From an uncultured Paracoccaceae bacterium (GTDB lineage: Bacteria > Pseudomonadota > Alphaproteobacteria > Rhodobacterales > Rhodobacteraceae), in the NCBI GenBank assembly GCA_947494675.1, contig CANLVP010000002.1, positions 124,001 through 188,000 on the forward strand: 64,000 bases of DNA. The letters run 5' to 3'. The notes under the pieces are model-generated. The model saw nothing but the letters and a program-made list of their open reading frames with translations, had not been told where the DNA came from and searched no databases. Both the position numbers and the translations under genes were made by a program. Below are positions 20,154 to 28,242 of this stretch, piece after piece; within the stretch, counting starts at the first letter, position 1, and each line of letters begins with the position of its first letter.

Positions 20154-20194
20154 ATATCCATCCTTTGGCGGATAGCCAGCGCAGGATTGCGGGC

Positions 20195-20578
20195 TTAATC
20201 TTGTCCGTGATGAAGATAAGATGCGACCTCTGCCCGGCTTTGCAGGCCCAATCGATCAAGAATGGCGTGCACGTGATCCTTCACGGTCGCCGGAGAGATC
20301 GACAATTCGGCGGCAATGGCCTTATTCGACAAACCGCGTGCCAGACAGGCGCAGACGGTTTGTTGCCGAGGGGTCAGAGCAACCGGCGCAGGCGTCGCCC
20401 GACGTTTGGCAATGATGACAGGCGCGCCAAGGGTCTGTTCCGTCGAAAAATCAATACTCACATCCGTGCCTGCCTGCGCCAATTGCGCCAGTGCTGCGAT
20501 GGCATGGGACGGCGCGTCACCTTGGCCCAGGGCCGCCAACGCTTGCTGCAAATGCGCTTTTTCCTGATCGGTCAACAC
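20195..20578 (-). CDS. small LuxR/FixJ-type HTH regulator
   Basis: A 127-residue protein beginning at GTG. The C-terminal half (from LTPRQQTVCACLARGLSNKA to the end) is a GerE/LuxR-type helix-turn-helix with the usual LTxRQ and SNKAIAAELSISPATVKDHV pattern. The N-terminal 60 residues are helical and Ala-rich with no receiver or autoinducer-binding domain that I recognise. It starts only 14 bases from the divergent SnoaL-like gene, so their promoters must overlap, which hints that it controls that pair. Target and signal are unknown. Confidence 0.8.
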   Translation of the reverse strand: MLTDQEKAHLQQALAALGQGDAPSHAIAALAQLAQAGTDVSIDFSTEQTLGAPVIIAKRRATPAPVALTPRQQTVCACLARGLSNKAIAAELSISPATVKDHVHAILDRLGLQSRAEVASYLHHGQD

Positions 20579-20592
20579 GAAAGGACCCTTTG

Positions 20593-20955
20593 ATGCTACC
20601 CACCCAGATTGCGAATTTCTTTCTTGCCATGCAAGCGGGCAAAGCGGGGGCAGAGGCGCTTGCCGCCTGTTTTGCCGACGATGCCATCTATGACGAACCT
20701 TTCACCGGGCAGATGCGCCGCCACACCGGGCGCGACGAGGTGATGCAGGCGATGGCAATGGGCTGGGAAAACCCAATGCCCGACATGCGCATCGCTGTGG
20801 ATAGGGTTGAGACGGCAGGCGAAGTGATTGAGCTGGACTGGACCTGCTTTTCGCCCGCGATCCCCGGCGGTCAGGGGCGGGGGCATAATCGCTACGTGAT
20901 GAAAGACGGGTTGATCGCCGAACTGATTACAACATTAGAAGGACAGGATGCATGA
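20593..20955 (+). CDS. SnoaL-like/NTF2-fold protein
   Basis: A 120-residue protein of the SnoaL-like polyketide cyclase/nuclear transport factor 2 fold (FADDAIYDEPFTGQMRRHTGRDEVMQ, then VIELDWTCFSPAIPGGQG, and NRYVMKDGLIAEL). Members range from cyclases and isomerases to non-catalytic binders, so no reaction can be assigned. The start has AAGGACC ten bases upstream. It overlaps the DUF1801 gene downstream by four bases and so belongs to the same transcript. Confidence 0.8.
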   Translation: MLPTQIANFFLAMQAGKAGAEALAACFADDAIYDEPFTGQMRRHTGRDEVMQAMAMGWENPMPDMRIAVDRVETAGEVIELDWTCFSPAIPGGQGRGHNRYVMKDGLIAELITTLEGQDA

Positions 20956-21314
20956 ACAGGTCAAGTGAGGTCGACGCGTGGTTGGCCAATTATGACAACC
21001 CCCAAAAGGAGCTTGTCGCCGCCGTGCGCTTGGCAATTTTGGGGGCCGACGACCGCGTGACAGAGTGCGTCAAGTGGCAGGCCCCGACCTTTGTCTACAA
21101 GGGCAATATCGCCAGCTTCTTTCCCAAGGCTAAGAAACACGCCTCTTTGATGTTTCACAAAGGGGCCAGCATTCCGGGCGATTGGCCGTCGCTTGAGGGG
21201 GACGCAAAGGACGGGCGCTCAATGAAGTTTGCGGATGCCGCAGACCTCGCCGCGAAGAGCAAAGAATTGGTTGGCGTCGTAAAGGCGTGGTGCGACCAGC
21301 AGGACGCCAAATAG
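20952..21314 (+). CDS. DUF1801 domain protein
   Basis: A 120-residue protein of the YdhG-like DUF1801 family (VDAWLANYDNPQKELVAAVRLAILGADDRVTECVKWQAPTF, split here only as a description of the first half). The family has a single compact domain of unconfirmed function; some members were suggested to bind metal or small ligands. It overlaps the SnoaL-like gene by four bases. A strong terminator lies directly after the stop. Confidence 0.8.
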   Translation: MNRSSEVDAWLANYDNPQKELVAAVRLAILGADDRVTECVKWQAPTFVYKGNIASFFPKAKKHASLMFHKGASIPGDWPSLEGDAKDGRSMKFADAADLAAKSKELVGVVKAWCDQQDAK

Positions 21315-21315
21315 C

Positions 21316-21345
21316 AAAAGGCCCGCGTCACAGCGCGGGCCTTTT
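21316..21345. terminator. bidirectional intrinsic terminator between DUF1801 gene and acnA
   Basis: Perfect 12-base arms AAAAGGCCCGCG and CGCGGGCCTTTT enclose a six-base loop. The A and T ends give a U-tract in both directions, fitting its place between two convergent genes. Confidence 0.9.
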
Positions 21346-21363
21346 ACGTTTCTTTTCGGTCGC

Positions 21364-24051
21364 TTAGGCTGCTGAGGCCAGGTTGCGCAGCACGTAGTGC
21401 AGCACACCACCGTGTTCGATGTATTCAATCTCAATCGCAGTATCGATCCGGCATTTGACCTTGATGTCCTTTACGGAGCCATCCGCCATCGTGATATGCG
21501 CATCCACGATTTCCAAAGGCGAGACACTGTCGAGGCCATCGATGCTGACGGTTTCGTCGCCGGTCAGACTCAAGGTCTTGCGGGTATCGCCGCCCGTAAA
21601 CTCGAACGGGATCACACCCATACCAACAAGGTTGGAGCGGTGAATACGCTCAAAGCTTTCGGCGATCACGGCCTTGACGCCCAAAAGGTTCGTGCCTTTT
21701 GCCGCCCAGTCGCGTGATGACCCAGCACCATATTGTTCACCACCAAAGATGACCAACGGTGTGCCGTTTTCCTGATGCGCCATCGCCGCCTCAAAGATCG
21801 AAGTTTGCGCGCCATCTGGGCCCTTGGTGTAGCCACCTTCGACGCCATCCAGCATCTCGTTCTTGATACGGATGTTGGCAAATGTGCCGCGCATCATGAC
21901 CTCGTGGTTGCCGCGGCGCGAACCGTAGCTGTTGAACTCACGCACAGGCACCTGACGGTCCATCAGGTATTTGCCCGCGGGGGTGGTGTCCTTGAACGCA
22001 CCAGCTGGGCTGATGTGGTCGGTAGTGATCATATCGCCCAAAATGGCGAGCACTTTGGCGTCGCGCACGTTGGAAATGGTGCCGGGGTCCTTGGCCATGC
22101 CTTGGAAGTAGGGCGGGTTCTGGACGTAGGTGGACGTGGCAGGCCAATCGTAGGTCTCAGAGTCTGTGACTTCGACAGATTGCCACTTTTCGTCGCCCTT
22201 AAAGACGTCGGCGTATTTCTTCTGGAATGCCTCACGCGTGACGGTCTGTTCGACCAGCGCGTTGATTTCCGCGGATGTTGGCCAGATGTCCTTGAGGTAG
22301 ACGTCCTTGCCGTCCTTGTCCTGCGCGATGGGGTCTGTTGCCAGGTTGATATCCATCGTGCCCGCCAGCGCATAAGCGACGACCAGCGGCGGGGAAGCGA
22401 GGTAGTTGGCGCGGACGTCAGGTGAAATCCGGCCCTCAAAGTTGCGGTTGCCCGACAGGACCGACGTGGCGACAAGATCGCCGTCCGCGATGGCTTTGGA
22501 CAGTTCCGGCTGGATCGGGCCAGAGTTCCCGATACAGGTAGTGCAGCCGTAGCCCACGAGGTTGAAGCCGATCTTGTCGAGGTCTTCTTGAAGGCCAGCC
22601 GCCTCAAGATATTCCGAAACAACCTGCGACCCGGGGGCGAGCGATGTTTTGACCCACGGCTTGCGGTCCAGACCCAGTGCCGCGGCCTTGCGTGCCACAA
22701 GGCCCGCGCCGATCATCACGTATGGGTTGGATGTGTTGGTGCAGGAGGTGATCGAGGCGATCACGACCTTGCCGCTTTCCATCGTGTAATCTTCGCCGTC
22801 GACGGCAACTTCTTTGCCCATGGGGCGCTTGAAGGTGTTTTCCATCTCGTTCGCGAAGGCCGATTTGGCGTTGGTAAGGGCCACGTAATCCTGTGGGCGC
22901 TTGGGGCCAGAGATCGCAGGCACGATCGTGCCCATGTCGAGCGACAGCGTCGAGGTGTAAACCGGTGCGTAATCCGCGTCGCGCCAGAAACCGTTTTCCT
23001 TGGCGTAGGCTTCAACCAATGCAATCCGGTCTTCGTCCCGGCCCGTGTTGCGCAGGTAGCGCAGGGTTTCACCGTCGATGGGGAAGAAGCCGCATGTGGC
23101 ACCATATTCGGGGGCCATGTTGGCAATAGTCGCGCGGTCGGCCAATGGTAGGCGGTCCAGACCGTCGCCGTAGAATTCCACGAACTTCGACACAACGCCG
23201 TGGGCGCGGAGCATTTCGACCACTTTCAGGACGAGGTCGGTGCCGGTTGTGCCTTCCATCATTTCGCCTGTCAGCTCAAAGCCGACAACCTCGGGGATCA
23301 GCATGGAGATCGGTTGGCCCAGCATCGCGGCTTCGGCTTCGATCCCGCCGACGCCCCAGCCCAATACGGCAAGGCCGTTGACCATGGTGGTGTGCGAATC
23401 TGTGCCAACGAGCGTGTCGGGGTAGGCGACCTCTTCACCGTTTTGATCGGTATCGGTCCAAACCGTTTGGGCCAAATACTCTAGGTTCACCTGGTGGCAG
23501 ATGCCTGTGCCCGGCGGCACCACGCGGAAGTTGTTAAAGGCCGATTGGCCCCACTTCAGGAACTGGTAGCGTTCCATGTTGCGTTCATATTCGCGGTCCA
23601 CGTTCATCTGGAACGCGCGGGGGTTGCCAAATTCGTCGATCATGACCGAGTGGTCGATCACGAGGTCCACAGGCGCCAGCGGGTTGATCTGCTGCGCGTC
23701 GCCACCCAGCGCCACAATCCCGTCGCGCATCGCGGCAAGATCAACAACGGCAGGCACGCCGGTGAAATCCTGCATCAACACGCGGGCAGGGCGATAAGCA
23801 ATCTCGCGCGGGTTCTGGCCACCTTTGGTCGCCCACTCCGAAAACGCCTTGATGTCGTCAACGGTGACCGTCTTGTTATCTTCAAACCGCAGCATGTTTT
23901 CCAACACGACCTTCAAGGCGGCGGGCAGCTTGGAAAAGTCACCCAAACCCGCAGCTTCCGCGGCGGCGATGGAATAATAGGCAACCGATTGGCTGCCCAC
24001 GGTCAATGTCTTGCGGGTTTTTGCGGTATCAATGCCGACTGTGACGGTCAT
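21364..24051 (-). CDS. acnA: aconitate hydratase A
   Basis: An 895-residue AcnA/IRP1-type aconitase that interconverts citrate and isocitrate in the TCA cycle. Cluster ligands are visible: one Cys in SITSCTNTSNP and two in GYGCTTCIGNSGP. The C-terminal swivel domain holds YGAGSSRDWAAKG with the substrate-binding Ser-Arg. Length is normal. A tandem 10-base repeat lies about 80 bases upstream, in the gap to the divergent DUF1223 gene. Confidence 0.97.
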   Translation of the reverse strand: MTVTVGIDTAKTRKTLTVGSQSVAYYSIAAAEAAGLGDFSKLPAALKVVLENMLRFEDNKTVTVDDIKAFSEWATKGGQNPREIAYRPARVLMQDFTGVPAVVDLAAMRDGIVALGGDAQQINPLAPVDLVIDHSVMIDEFGNPRAFQMNVDREYERNMERYQFLKWGQSAFNNFRVVPPGTGICHQVNLEYLAQTVWTDTDQNGEEVAYPDTLVGTDSHTTMVNGLAVLGWGVGGIEAEAAMLGQPISMLIPEVVGFELTGEMMEGTTGTDLVLKVVEMLRAHGVVSKFVEFYGDGLDRLPLADRATIANMAPEYGATCGFFPIDGETLRYLRNTGRDEDRIALVEAYAKENGFWRDADYAPVYTSTLSLDMGTIVPAISGPKRPQDYVALTNAKSAFANEMENTFKRPMGKEVAVDGEDYTMESGKVVIASITSCTNTSNPYVMIGAGLVARKAAALGLDRKPWVKTSLAPGSQVVSEYLEAAGLQEDLDKIGFNLVGYGCTTCIGNSGPIQPELSKAIADGDLVATSVLSGNRNFEGRISPDVRANYLASPPLVVAYALAGTMDINLATDPIAQDKDGKDVYLKDIWPTSAEINALVEQTVTREAFQKKYADVFKGDEKWQSVEVTDSETYDWPATSTYVQNPPYFQGMAKDPGTISNVRDAKVLAILGDMITTDHISPAGAFKDTTPAGKYLMDRQVPVREFNSYGSRRGNHEVMMRGTFANIRIKNEMLDGVEGGYTKGPDGAQTSIFEAAMAHQENGTPLVIFGGEQYGAGSSRDWAAKGTNLLGVKAVIAESFERIHRSNLVGMGVIPFEFTGGDTRKTLSLTGDETVSIDGLDSVSPLEIVDAHITMADGSVKDIKVKCRIDTAIEIEYIEHGGVLHYVLRNLASAA

Positions 24052-24130
24052 GATGGTCCCCTTTTGGCTATGGTTTTTGGCTGTTGAGGCGCTTTTGCCT
24101 CAAGGTGCGTTTCGGTTCAAGTGCAATTCG

Positions 24131-24150
24131 GCATACAATTGCATACAATT
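24131..24150. repeat. tandem 10-base repeat in the acnA upstream region
   Basis: GCATACAATT occurs twice in a row without a gap, so that each copy holds TACAATT and the junction reads ATACAATTGCAT, close to a palindrome. The site lies 80 bases upstream of the acnA start and 110 bases upstream of the DUF1223 gene. This looks like an operator for a dimeric regulator such as a GntR-type protein; the regulator is unknown. Confidence 0.4.
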
Positions 24151-24259
24151 TCGTTGTGACCTTGAAACATCCCTCACTCTTATGTCGCAATTGGTTGATT
24201 GGTCATTACAGTCTGGGCCAGTTAGACAAATTCTAACACGAGTAAAAACTGGATTCGAC

Positions 24260-24949
24260 ATGCGCCGACTAATTGCTGCCCTAGCTTTGACCACTGCCCT
24301 GACCGGCGGTGCTGCAACTGCTGACACGGTGATTGAACTCTACACCAGCCAAGGCTGCTCGAGCTGCCCGCCCGCGGATGAGATGTTGGCCGAATTGGCG
24401 CAGCGCAATGACGTGATCCCGCTCGCACTGCATGTCGACTATTGGGACTACCTGGGTTGGAAAGACGATCTGGCCAACCCCGCCTTTACCCAGCGCCAAA
24501 AAGCCTTTGCGGAGGCCGCAGGCTCTGCCACCGTATACACCCCACAAATGGTCATTGGCGGCGTGGATCACGTGATTGGCTCACGCCCGATGCAGGTCAT
24601 GGATCAAGTGCAGGCGCACAACGCCAAGGCGGACCCGGTCGAGGTCACGCTGACGCGGTCCGGTAATCAGTTGCAGATCAACGCAACCGGCCGCGGGACT
24701 TTGCCGCGCGAAGCTGTGGTGCAAGTGGTGCGTTACGCCCCCGCCGTGACGCGCGATATCCGCCGTGGCGAAAACGCAGGGCGCACGATCACTTACGTGA
24801 ATACAGTCACGTCATGGCAGGTTGCGGGCCGCTGGAATCCGCAGCGCCCTTTGTCGATGCAGGCCCAAATCTCTGGCGCGGAGCCAGTTGTAGTGATTAT
24901 TCAGGACGGTACGTCGGGTCCAATCCTCGGGGCCGCGCAACTGCGCTAA
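24260..24949 (+). CDS. DUF1223 secreted thioredoxin-fold-like protein
   Basis: A 229-residue DUF1223 protein with a signal peptide (MRRLIAALALTTALTGGAATA) followed by VIELYTSQGCSSCPPADEML, a CxxC motif in a thioredoxin-like fold. HVDYWDYLGWKD and TPQMVIGG are further family motifs. It is probably periplasmic with a redox or copper-related role; the function of the family is unproven. The start is set at the signal peptide; in-frame codons further upstream would disrupt it. Its 3' end overlaps the stop of the facing acyltransferase gene by four bases. Confidence 0.87.
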   Translation: MRRLIAALALTTALTGGAATADTVIELYTSQGCSSCPPADEMLAELAQRNDVIPLALHVDYWDYLGWKDDLANPAFTQRQKAFAEAAGSATVYTPQMVIGGVDHVIGSRPMQVMDQVQAHNAKADPVEVTLTRSGNQLQINATGRGTLPREAVVQVVRYAPAVTRDIRRGENAGRTITYVNTVTSWQVAGRWNPQRPLSMQAQISGAEPVVVIIQDGTSGPILGAAQLR

Positions 24950-25818
24950 ATCCGGCCCTGCTTATTCTTCCAGCGGCGATGCACCCAGAACCATTGTGAT
25001 GGGTCCTTGTGGATGCGTGCCGCGAGCCGCGCGTTCATCTCGGCCATCATCGTGATCGGATCGCTATGGGGAACTGGGGCCTCAACCGCGATGTCAAAGC
25101 CCAGGCCATCCGCCTGCCGGGTGCCAAAATAGGGCAGGACCAACGCATCGAACTTCAACGCAATCTCTGCCGCTGATGTGGCCGTCATCGCAGGTTGTCC
25201 CATGAAATCAATTGGTTCGCCGCCGTCGCTGTTGACATCAAACAAGAGCGTGCCCATGCCCCCGGTCTTGAGGTGCCGCGCGAAGCCAATGGTGCCTTTC
25301 GACCCTTGGGCAAAGACGGGGCCGCCCCAGCTTGTCATTGTCTTGGCGTAATGGTCGTTGAAATAGGCGTTTGCCATGGGGCGATAAAGCCCGCCAATCG
25401 CGTAGCCCATGCGGGTCAGGACCTGACGGGGGGCCTCATGATTGCCAAAATGGCCGGTGACAAAAATGACGGGCCGTCCCGCTTGCGCGGCCTCGGCCAA
25501 AAGGGCGAGCCCGTCGCCAGTGGGTTGGGTGTCTTTCAGGTGCGTCGCGAAATCCTGATAAGAATAGTTTTCGATCAACGTGCGACCAAAGTTGTCGCAC
25601 ACAGCCGCCGCGATTTGGCGGCGTTCGACCGTTCCAATGTCGGGATAAATCAGCGAGAGGTTCTCGATCGCGCGGCGGCGGTAGCCCGCAAGCGGACCAA
25701 TCGCACGGCGCAGAGCGCTGCCCATCATCGGCACGCGGCTACGGTATGGCAGACGCATGACGCTGCCGATCAAGCCGCGCAGGGCGCGGTCGGCGAACCA
25801 ATCGGCGCGGTCGCTCAT
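24946..25818 (-). CDS. lipid A biosynthesis type (LpxL/HtrB) lauroyl acyltransferase
   Basis: A 290-residue LPLAT-superfamily acyltransferase. The HX4(D/E) catalytic motif is seen in VTGHFGNHEAPRQ, and LPYFGTRQADG and the closing QWFWVHRRWKN are typical of LpxL/LpxM proteins, which add secondary acyl chains to lipid A at the inner membrane. The start is the ATG giving MSDRADWFADRALRG, which overlaps the stop of the nitrile hydratase alpha-like gene by four bases, so it may be co-transcribed with that operon although no functional link is obvious. Confidence 0.88.
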   Translation of the reverse strand: MSDRADWFADRALRGLIGSVMRLPYRSRVPMMGSALRRAIGPLAGYRRRAIENLSLIYPDIGTVERRQIAAAVCDNFGRTLIENYSYQDFATHLKDTQPTGDGLALLAEAAQAGRPVIFVTGHFGNHEAPRQVLTRMGYAIGGLYRPMANAYFNDHYAKTMTSWGGPVFAQGSKGTIGFARHLKTGGMGTLLFDVNSDGGEPIDFMGQPAMTATSAAEIALKFDALVLPYFGTRQADGLGFDIAVEAPVPHSDPITMMAEMNARLAARIHKDPSQWFWVHRRWKNKQGRI

Positions 25819-26450
25819 GGTGTGCGGGCAATCCCGGTGCCGATCATGCTGTCGCGTGTGACCAACGCAGCGAGCGCCTCTGCGTCCCAACCTTCGGTGC
25901 CTGCGGGCCGATTTGGGATCACGATATAGCGCATGTCGGCGGTGCTATCGTGCACCCGCACCTCCGTGCCATCCGCCAGTGTAACGCCAAACTCCGCGAG
26001 CACTTTACGCGGCTCGCGCACGGTGCGGGACCGATAGGCGCGGGATTTGTACCAATCGGGCGGCAAACCAAGCAGATTGCGCGGATAGCAAGAACACAGG
26101 GTGCAAACGACGATATTGTGCAGGTCTGGCGCATTGGGCAGGGCGATCAGCTTCATCGGGCCGATATCAAAGCCCATCTCGCGCGTGGCCTGCGCACCAT
26201 CTGCCAAAAGGGCCGCGGCAAACGCGGGATCCGTCCAATAGCGGGCCACAACTTGCGCGCCCATTGCCGGATTGCGCGCGTCCATCGCGTCGATCTGCTT
26301 GGCAATGTCGCTCGCCGTCGTGACGCCCTTTTCGATCAGTAACTCGCGCACGGCGATTTCCATGGTCTGCCAATAGGTCAGCGGATGGTCATCGTCAGAG
26401 CGATAGGGATGCCCTGACGGCGACAGGTGATCGTGATGGTCATGGGGCAT
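25815..26450 (-). CDS. nitrile hydratase alpha / thiocyanate hydrolase gamma-like subunit
   Basis: A 211-residue metal-binding subunit. The claw motif is VCTLCSCYP with Cys116, Cys119 and Cys121; the Thr in CTLCSC points to a cobalt rather than iron centre by the usual rule. Downstream YKSRAYRSRTVREPRKVLAEFG, RYIVIPNRPAGTEGW and VTRDSMIG follow the family. The N-terminus MPHDHHDH is His/Asp-rich, as in the thiocyanate hydrolase gamma subunit. Activity would be hydration of a nitrile to an amide, or of thiocyanate; substrate is not decided. It is the third gene after two half-length beta-type genes, overlapping the one before by 11 bases. Confidence 0.88.
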   Translation of the reverse strand: MPHDHHDHLSPSGHPYRSDDDHPLTYWQTMEIAVRELLIEKGVTTASDIAKQIDAMDARNPAMGAQVVARYWTDPAFAAALLADGAQATREMGFDIGPMKLIALPNAPDLHNIVVCTLCSCYPRNLLGLPPDWYKSRAYRSRTVREPRKVLAEFGVTLADGTEVRVHDSTADMRYIVIPNRPAGTEGWDAEALAALVTRDSMIGTGIARTP

Positions 26451-26709
26451 CTGCAAGCTCCAACCAATGCGCGTAAATCTCGGCCTCCAGCGTGTCGTCC
26501 GGCGTCTCTGCCGCATCGCCCCAAAGATCGCCCATGCGGAAACGGACACGGTGAAGCGGCAATGCCGCGCCCTTGTGGCGATAGGCGAGTTCCTCTGGAT
26601 TGGGGAAGGGGCCGAGCACCCGTTCGGTCAGCCCCGTTTTCCCGCGCAGGTAGGTCGGTGTGCGCACATGGCCCGGCGGCATATCGGCCCGCACCCTAAC
26701 GCGCTGCAT
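26440..26709 (-). CDS. nitrile hydratase beta C-terminal half (SH3-like domain subunit)
   Basis: An 89-residue protein equal to only the C-terminal SH3-like domain of nitrile hydratase beta (GDMPPGHVRTPTYLRGKTG pattern here as ADMPPGHVRTPTYLRGKTG, then LPLHRVRFRMGDLWG). In thiocyanate hydrolase the same domain is the separate alpha subunit. The ATG at 26709 overlaps the stop of the preceding gene by 14 bases; an ATG 15 bases upstream is an alternative. It overlaps the next, metal-binding subunit by 11 bases, so all three are translationally coupled. Confidence 0.85.
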   Translation of the reverse strand: MQRVRVRADMPPGHVRTPTYLRGKTGLTERVLGPFPNPEELAYRHKGAALPLHRVRFRMGDLWGDAAETPDDTLEAEIYAHWLELADAP

Positions 26710-27046
26710 CCGACGCCTCGCCATAGGTGTCGCCGCGTGCCTTGATCTGGCTCATCTTGGCGGCCAGTTCGGCGGTTGTGTAGGCGCCTGCTTCGATCAG
26801 GTTTTGGTTCACCGAAGCGATCCAGCGTTCGTAATAGGTCATGGTCTCAAAGCTGTTTTCGCCCATGTCCTCAAGCACGCGGCGCAGCCCATCGACGGTG
26901 AAAAGCCCCTTGCCAGAACAAAGAACCATCAAGGCATCGACCCGTTTTTCCCACAATGCAAAGTCGTGCTGGTCAGTTGGCACCGGGCCTGCAGCATCGC
27001 CGCCCATATCGTGCCACCGTCGGCCGTCTGGTTTGGTATCTGTCAT
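26696..27046 (-). CDS. nitrile hydratase beta N-terminal half / accessory protein
   Basis: A 116-residue helical protein matching the N-terminal half of nitrile hydratase beta (RRWHDMGGDAAGPV near the start, HDFALWEKRVDALM, and TMTYYERWIASVNQNLIEAG). The same half is the separate beta subunit of thiocyanate hydrolase, and it is also the fold of the cobalt-type maturation protein (NhlE/P14K). It could therefore be a true subunit, a cobalt chaperone, or both. ATG 27046 is chosen over a GTG six bases upstream. It is the first gene of the three-gene operon. Confidence 0.82.
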   Translation of the reverse strand: MTDTKPDGRRWHDMGGDAAGPVPTDQHDFALWEKRVDALMVLCSGKGLFTVDGLRRVLEDMGENSFETMTYYERWIASVNQNLIEAGAYTTAELAAKMSQIKARGDTYGEASDAAR

Positions 27047-27137
27047 GCCCACAAGGTAGGGGAGCGTCGCGACCTGGTCCAGACCTGACGTCTCTTCATA
27101 TTGTCAGGGCAGGGCCAAGGGCCGCGCCGAAGTCGCG

Positions 27138-28205
27138 TTAAGCCGCGTCCGCCTCTTCTTCATCGTCGGTGGAGCGTAGCGTGATCGAGCCCGCATCGGC
27201 CAAGGCCCTGATCGCGGCGGTCACCTTGTTCATCGCGGCCTCGCCGACTTTGACCGATACTTTGCCCATCTCTGCGGCGTCTTCGCGCATCTGGCCTGCC
27301 ATCCGTTGCGAGATATTGGCCAGAACATGCTCTGCAGCACTGTTCAAATCGCCATCTTCACCAAGGGCATAGGCAATCGCGGTGTTCAGATCATCCGGTT
27401 CAATGCTGCGCAGTGCTGCGGGAATGTCCGTGGGCTGCATCCGCAATGGGATATCGGCAAAGGTAAAGATCGCTTTGCGCACCGATTTGGCAAGGGCCGC
27501 GTCGGTCCCTTCCAACCCATCCAGCAGTTCGTCGCGTGTCGAGGCGGGGCTGGAGTTCAGGATCGCGCCAATGCGATCCACCGGCGGCTTTTCAAAGGCT
27601 GTGACAGCCTTTTGGCAGTATTCCTTCACGAGCGCGTCGCCGATCCGCGCGATCGCGGCGGGGGTCGCTGTTTCGGTCTGGCTGACCGCGAATGTGATGC
27701 GCCGCGCCTGATCGCCGGGCAAACCGCCCAAGACCTCTGCCGCGCGTTCAACCGTCAGTTTCGACAGGATAATCGCCCCCACTTCCACGCTTTCGGCCTG
27801 AAAAATCGGAATGAGGTCGTGCAATTCGAGCGCTGCAATGCGCGGCCAGGGATCACTGCCCATTTGTCCATCAAGCTGTGCCTGCAAGCGGTGCGCCAGC
27901 GCAGGTGATATATGTTCCGACAATGCGGCAAGTGCGGCCTTGGCGCCGCCGGGGGCGGACAGGCCAATCGATTCAAGGATGCTGGCAAATTCCTCTGCCA
28001 CCGCATTGACCGTATCGCGATCAACAAGCCGGATCTCACCCAGTTCTTGCGCCAATTCCGCCTGAATATTTTCGGGCATCGCGGAGAGCGCGAGTTTGTT
28101 CCCGTCGCTGATCAAAAGCTGCACGACAAGTGCGGCCTTGCGACGGCGGGTCAGATGAGAAAGCGAGGTGGGTGCGGGCAGCACGGGGGTGTTTTGAAAG
28201 GACAT
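27138..28205 (-). CDS. fliG: flagellar motor switch protein FliG homolog
   Basis: A 355-residue protein with the FliG plan: an N-terminal domain (SLSHLTRRRKAALVVQLLI), a middle domain (SVEVGAIILSKLTVERAAEVLGGLPGD, given in two overlapping motifs) and a C-terminal domain (VRKAIFTFADIP and ISQRMAGQMREDAAEMGKV). FliG is the torque-generating ring protein of the flagellar switch. It carries the divergent Rhodobacterales form of the sequence and an acidic C-terminus. No other flagellar gene is in the window, so it is either an unlinked single copy or a paralogue. It follows the receptor-only LuxR gene by 37 bases on the same strand. Confidence 0.82.
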   Translation of the reverse strand: MSFQNTPVLPAPTSLSHLTRRRKAALVVQLLISDGNKLALSAMPENIQAELAQELGEIRLVDRDTVNAVAEEFASILESIGLSAPGGAKAALAALSEHISPALAHRLQAQLDGQMGSDPWPRIAALELHDLIPIFQAESVEVGAIILSKLTVERAAEVLGGLPGDQARRITFAVSQTETATPAAIARIGDALVKEYCQKAVTAFEKPPVDRIGAILNSSPASTRDELLDGLEGTDAALAKSVRKAIFTFADIPLRMQPTDIPAALRSIEPDDLNTAIAYALGEDGDLNSAAEHVLANISQRMAGQMREDAAEMGKVSVKVGEAAMNKVTAAIRALADAGSITLRSTDDEEEADAA

Positions 28206-28242
28206 GCGCCCTCATAGCGCGATCACCCCTAAGGAAGCGTTA

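Noticed and set aside
26440-27046. A frameshifted single nitrile hydratase beta gene
   Set aside because: The two halves are in different frames, but each is a whole domain with its own start and coupling overlap, and three-gene forms of the family are known. A frameshift cannot be excluded and is named as the refuting case.
28206-28242. A lost HTH of the short LuxR protein hidden by a frameshift
   Set aside because: Only 37 bases separate its stop from fliG, too few to encode the missing domain in any frame.
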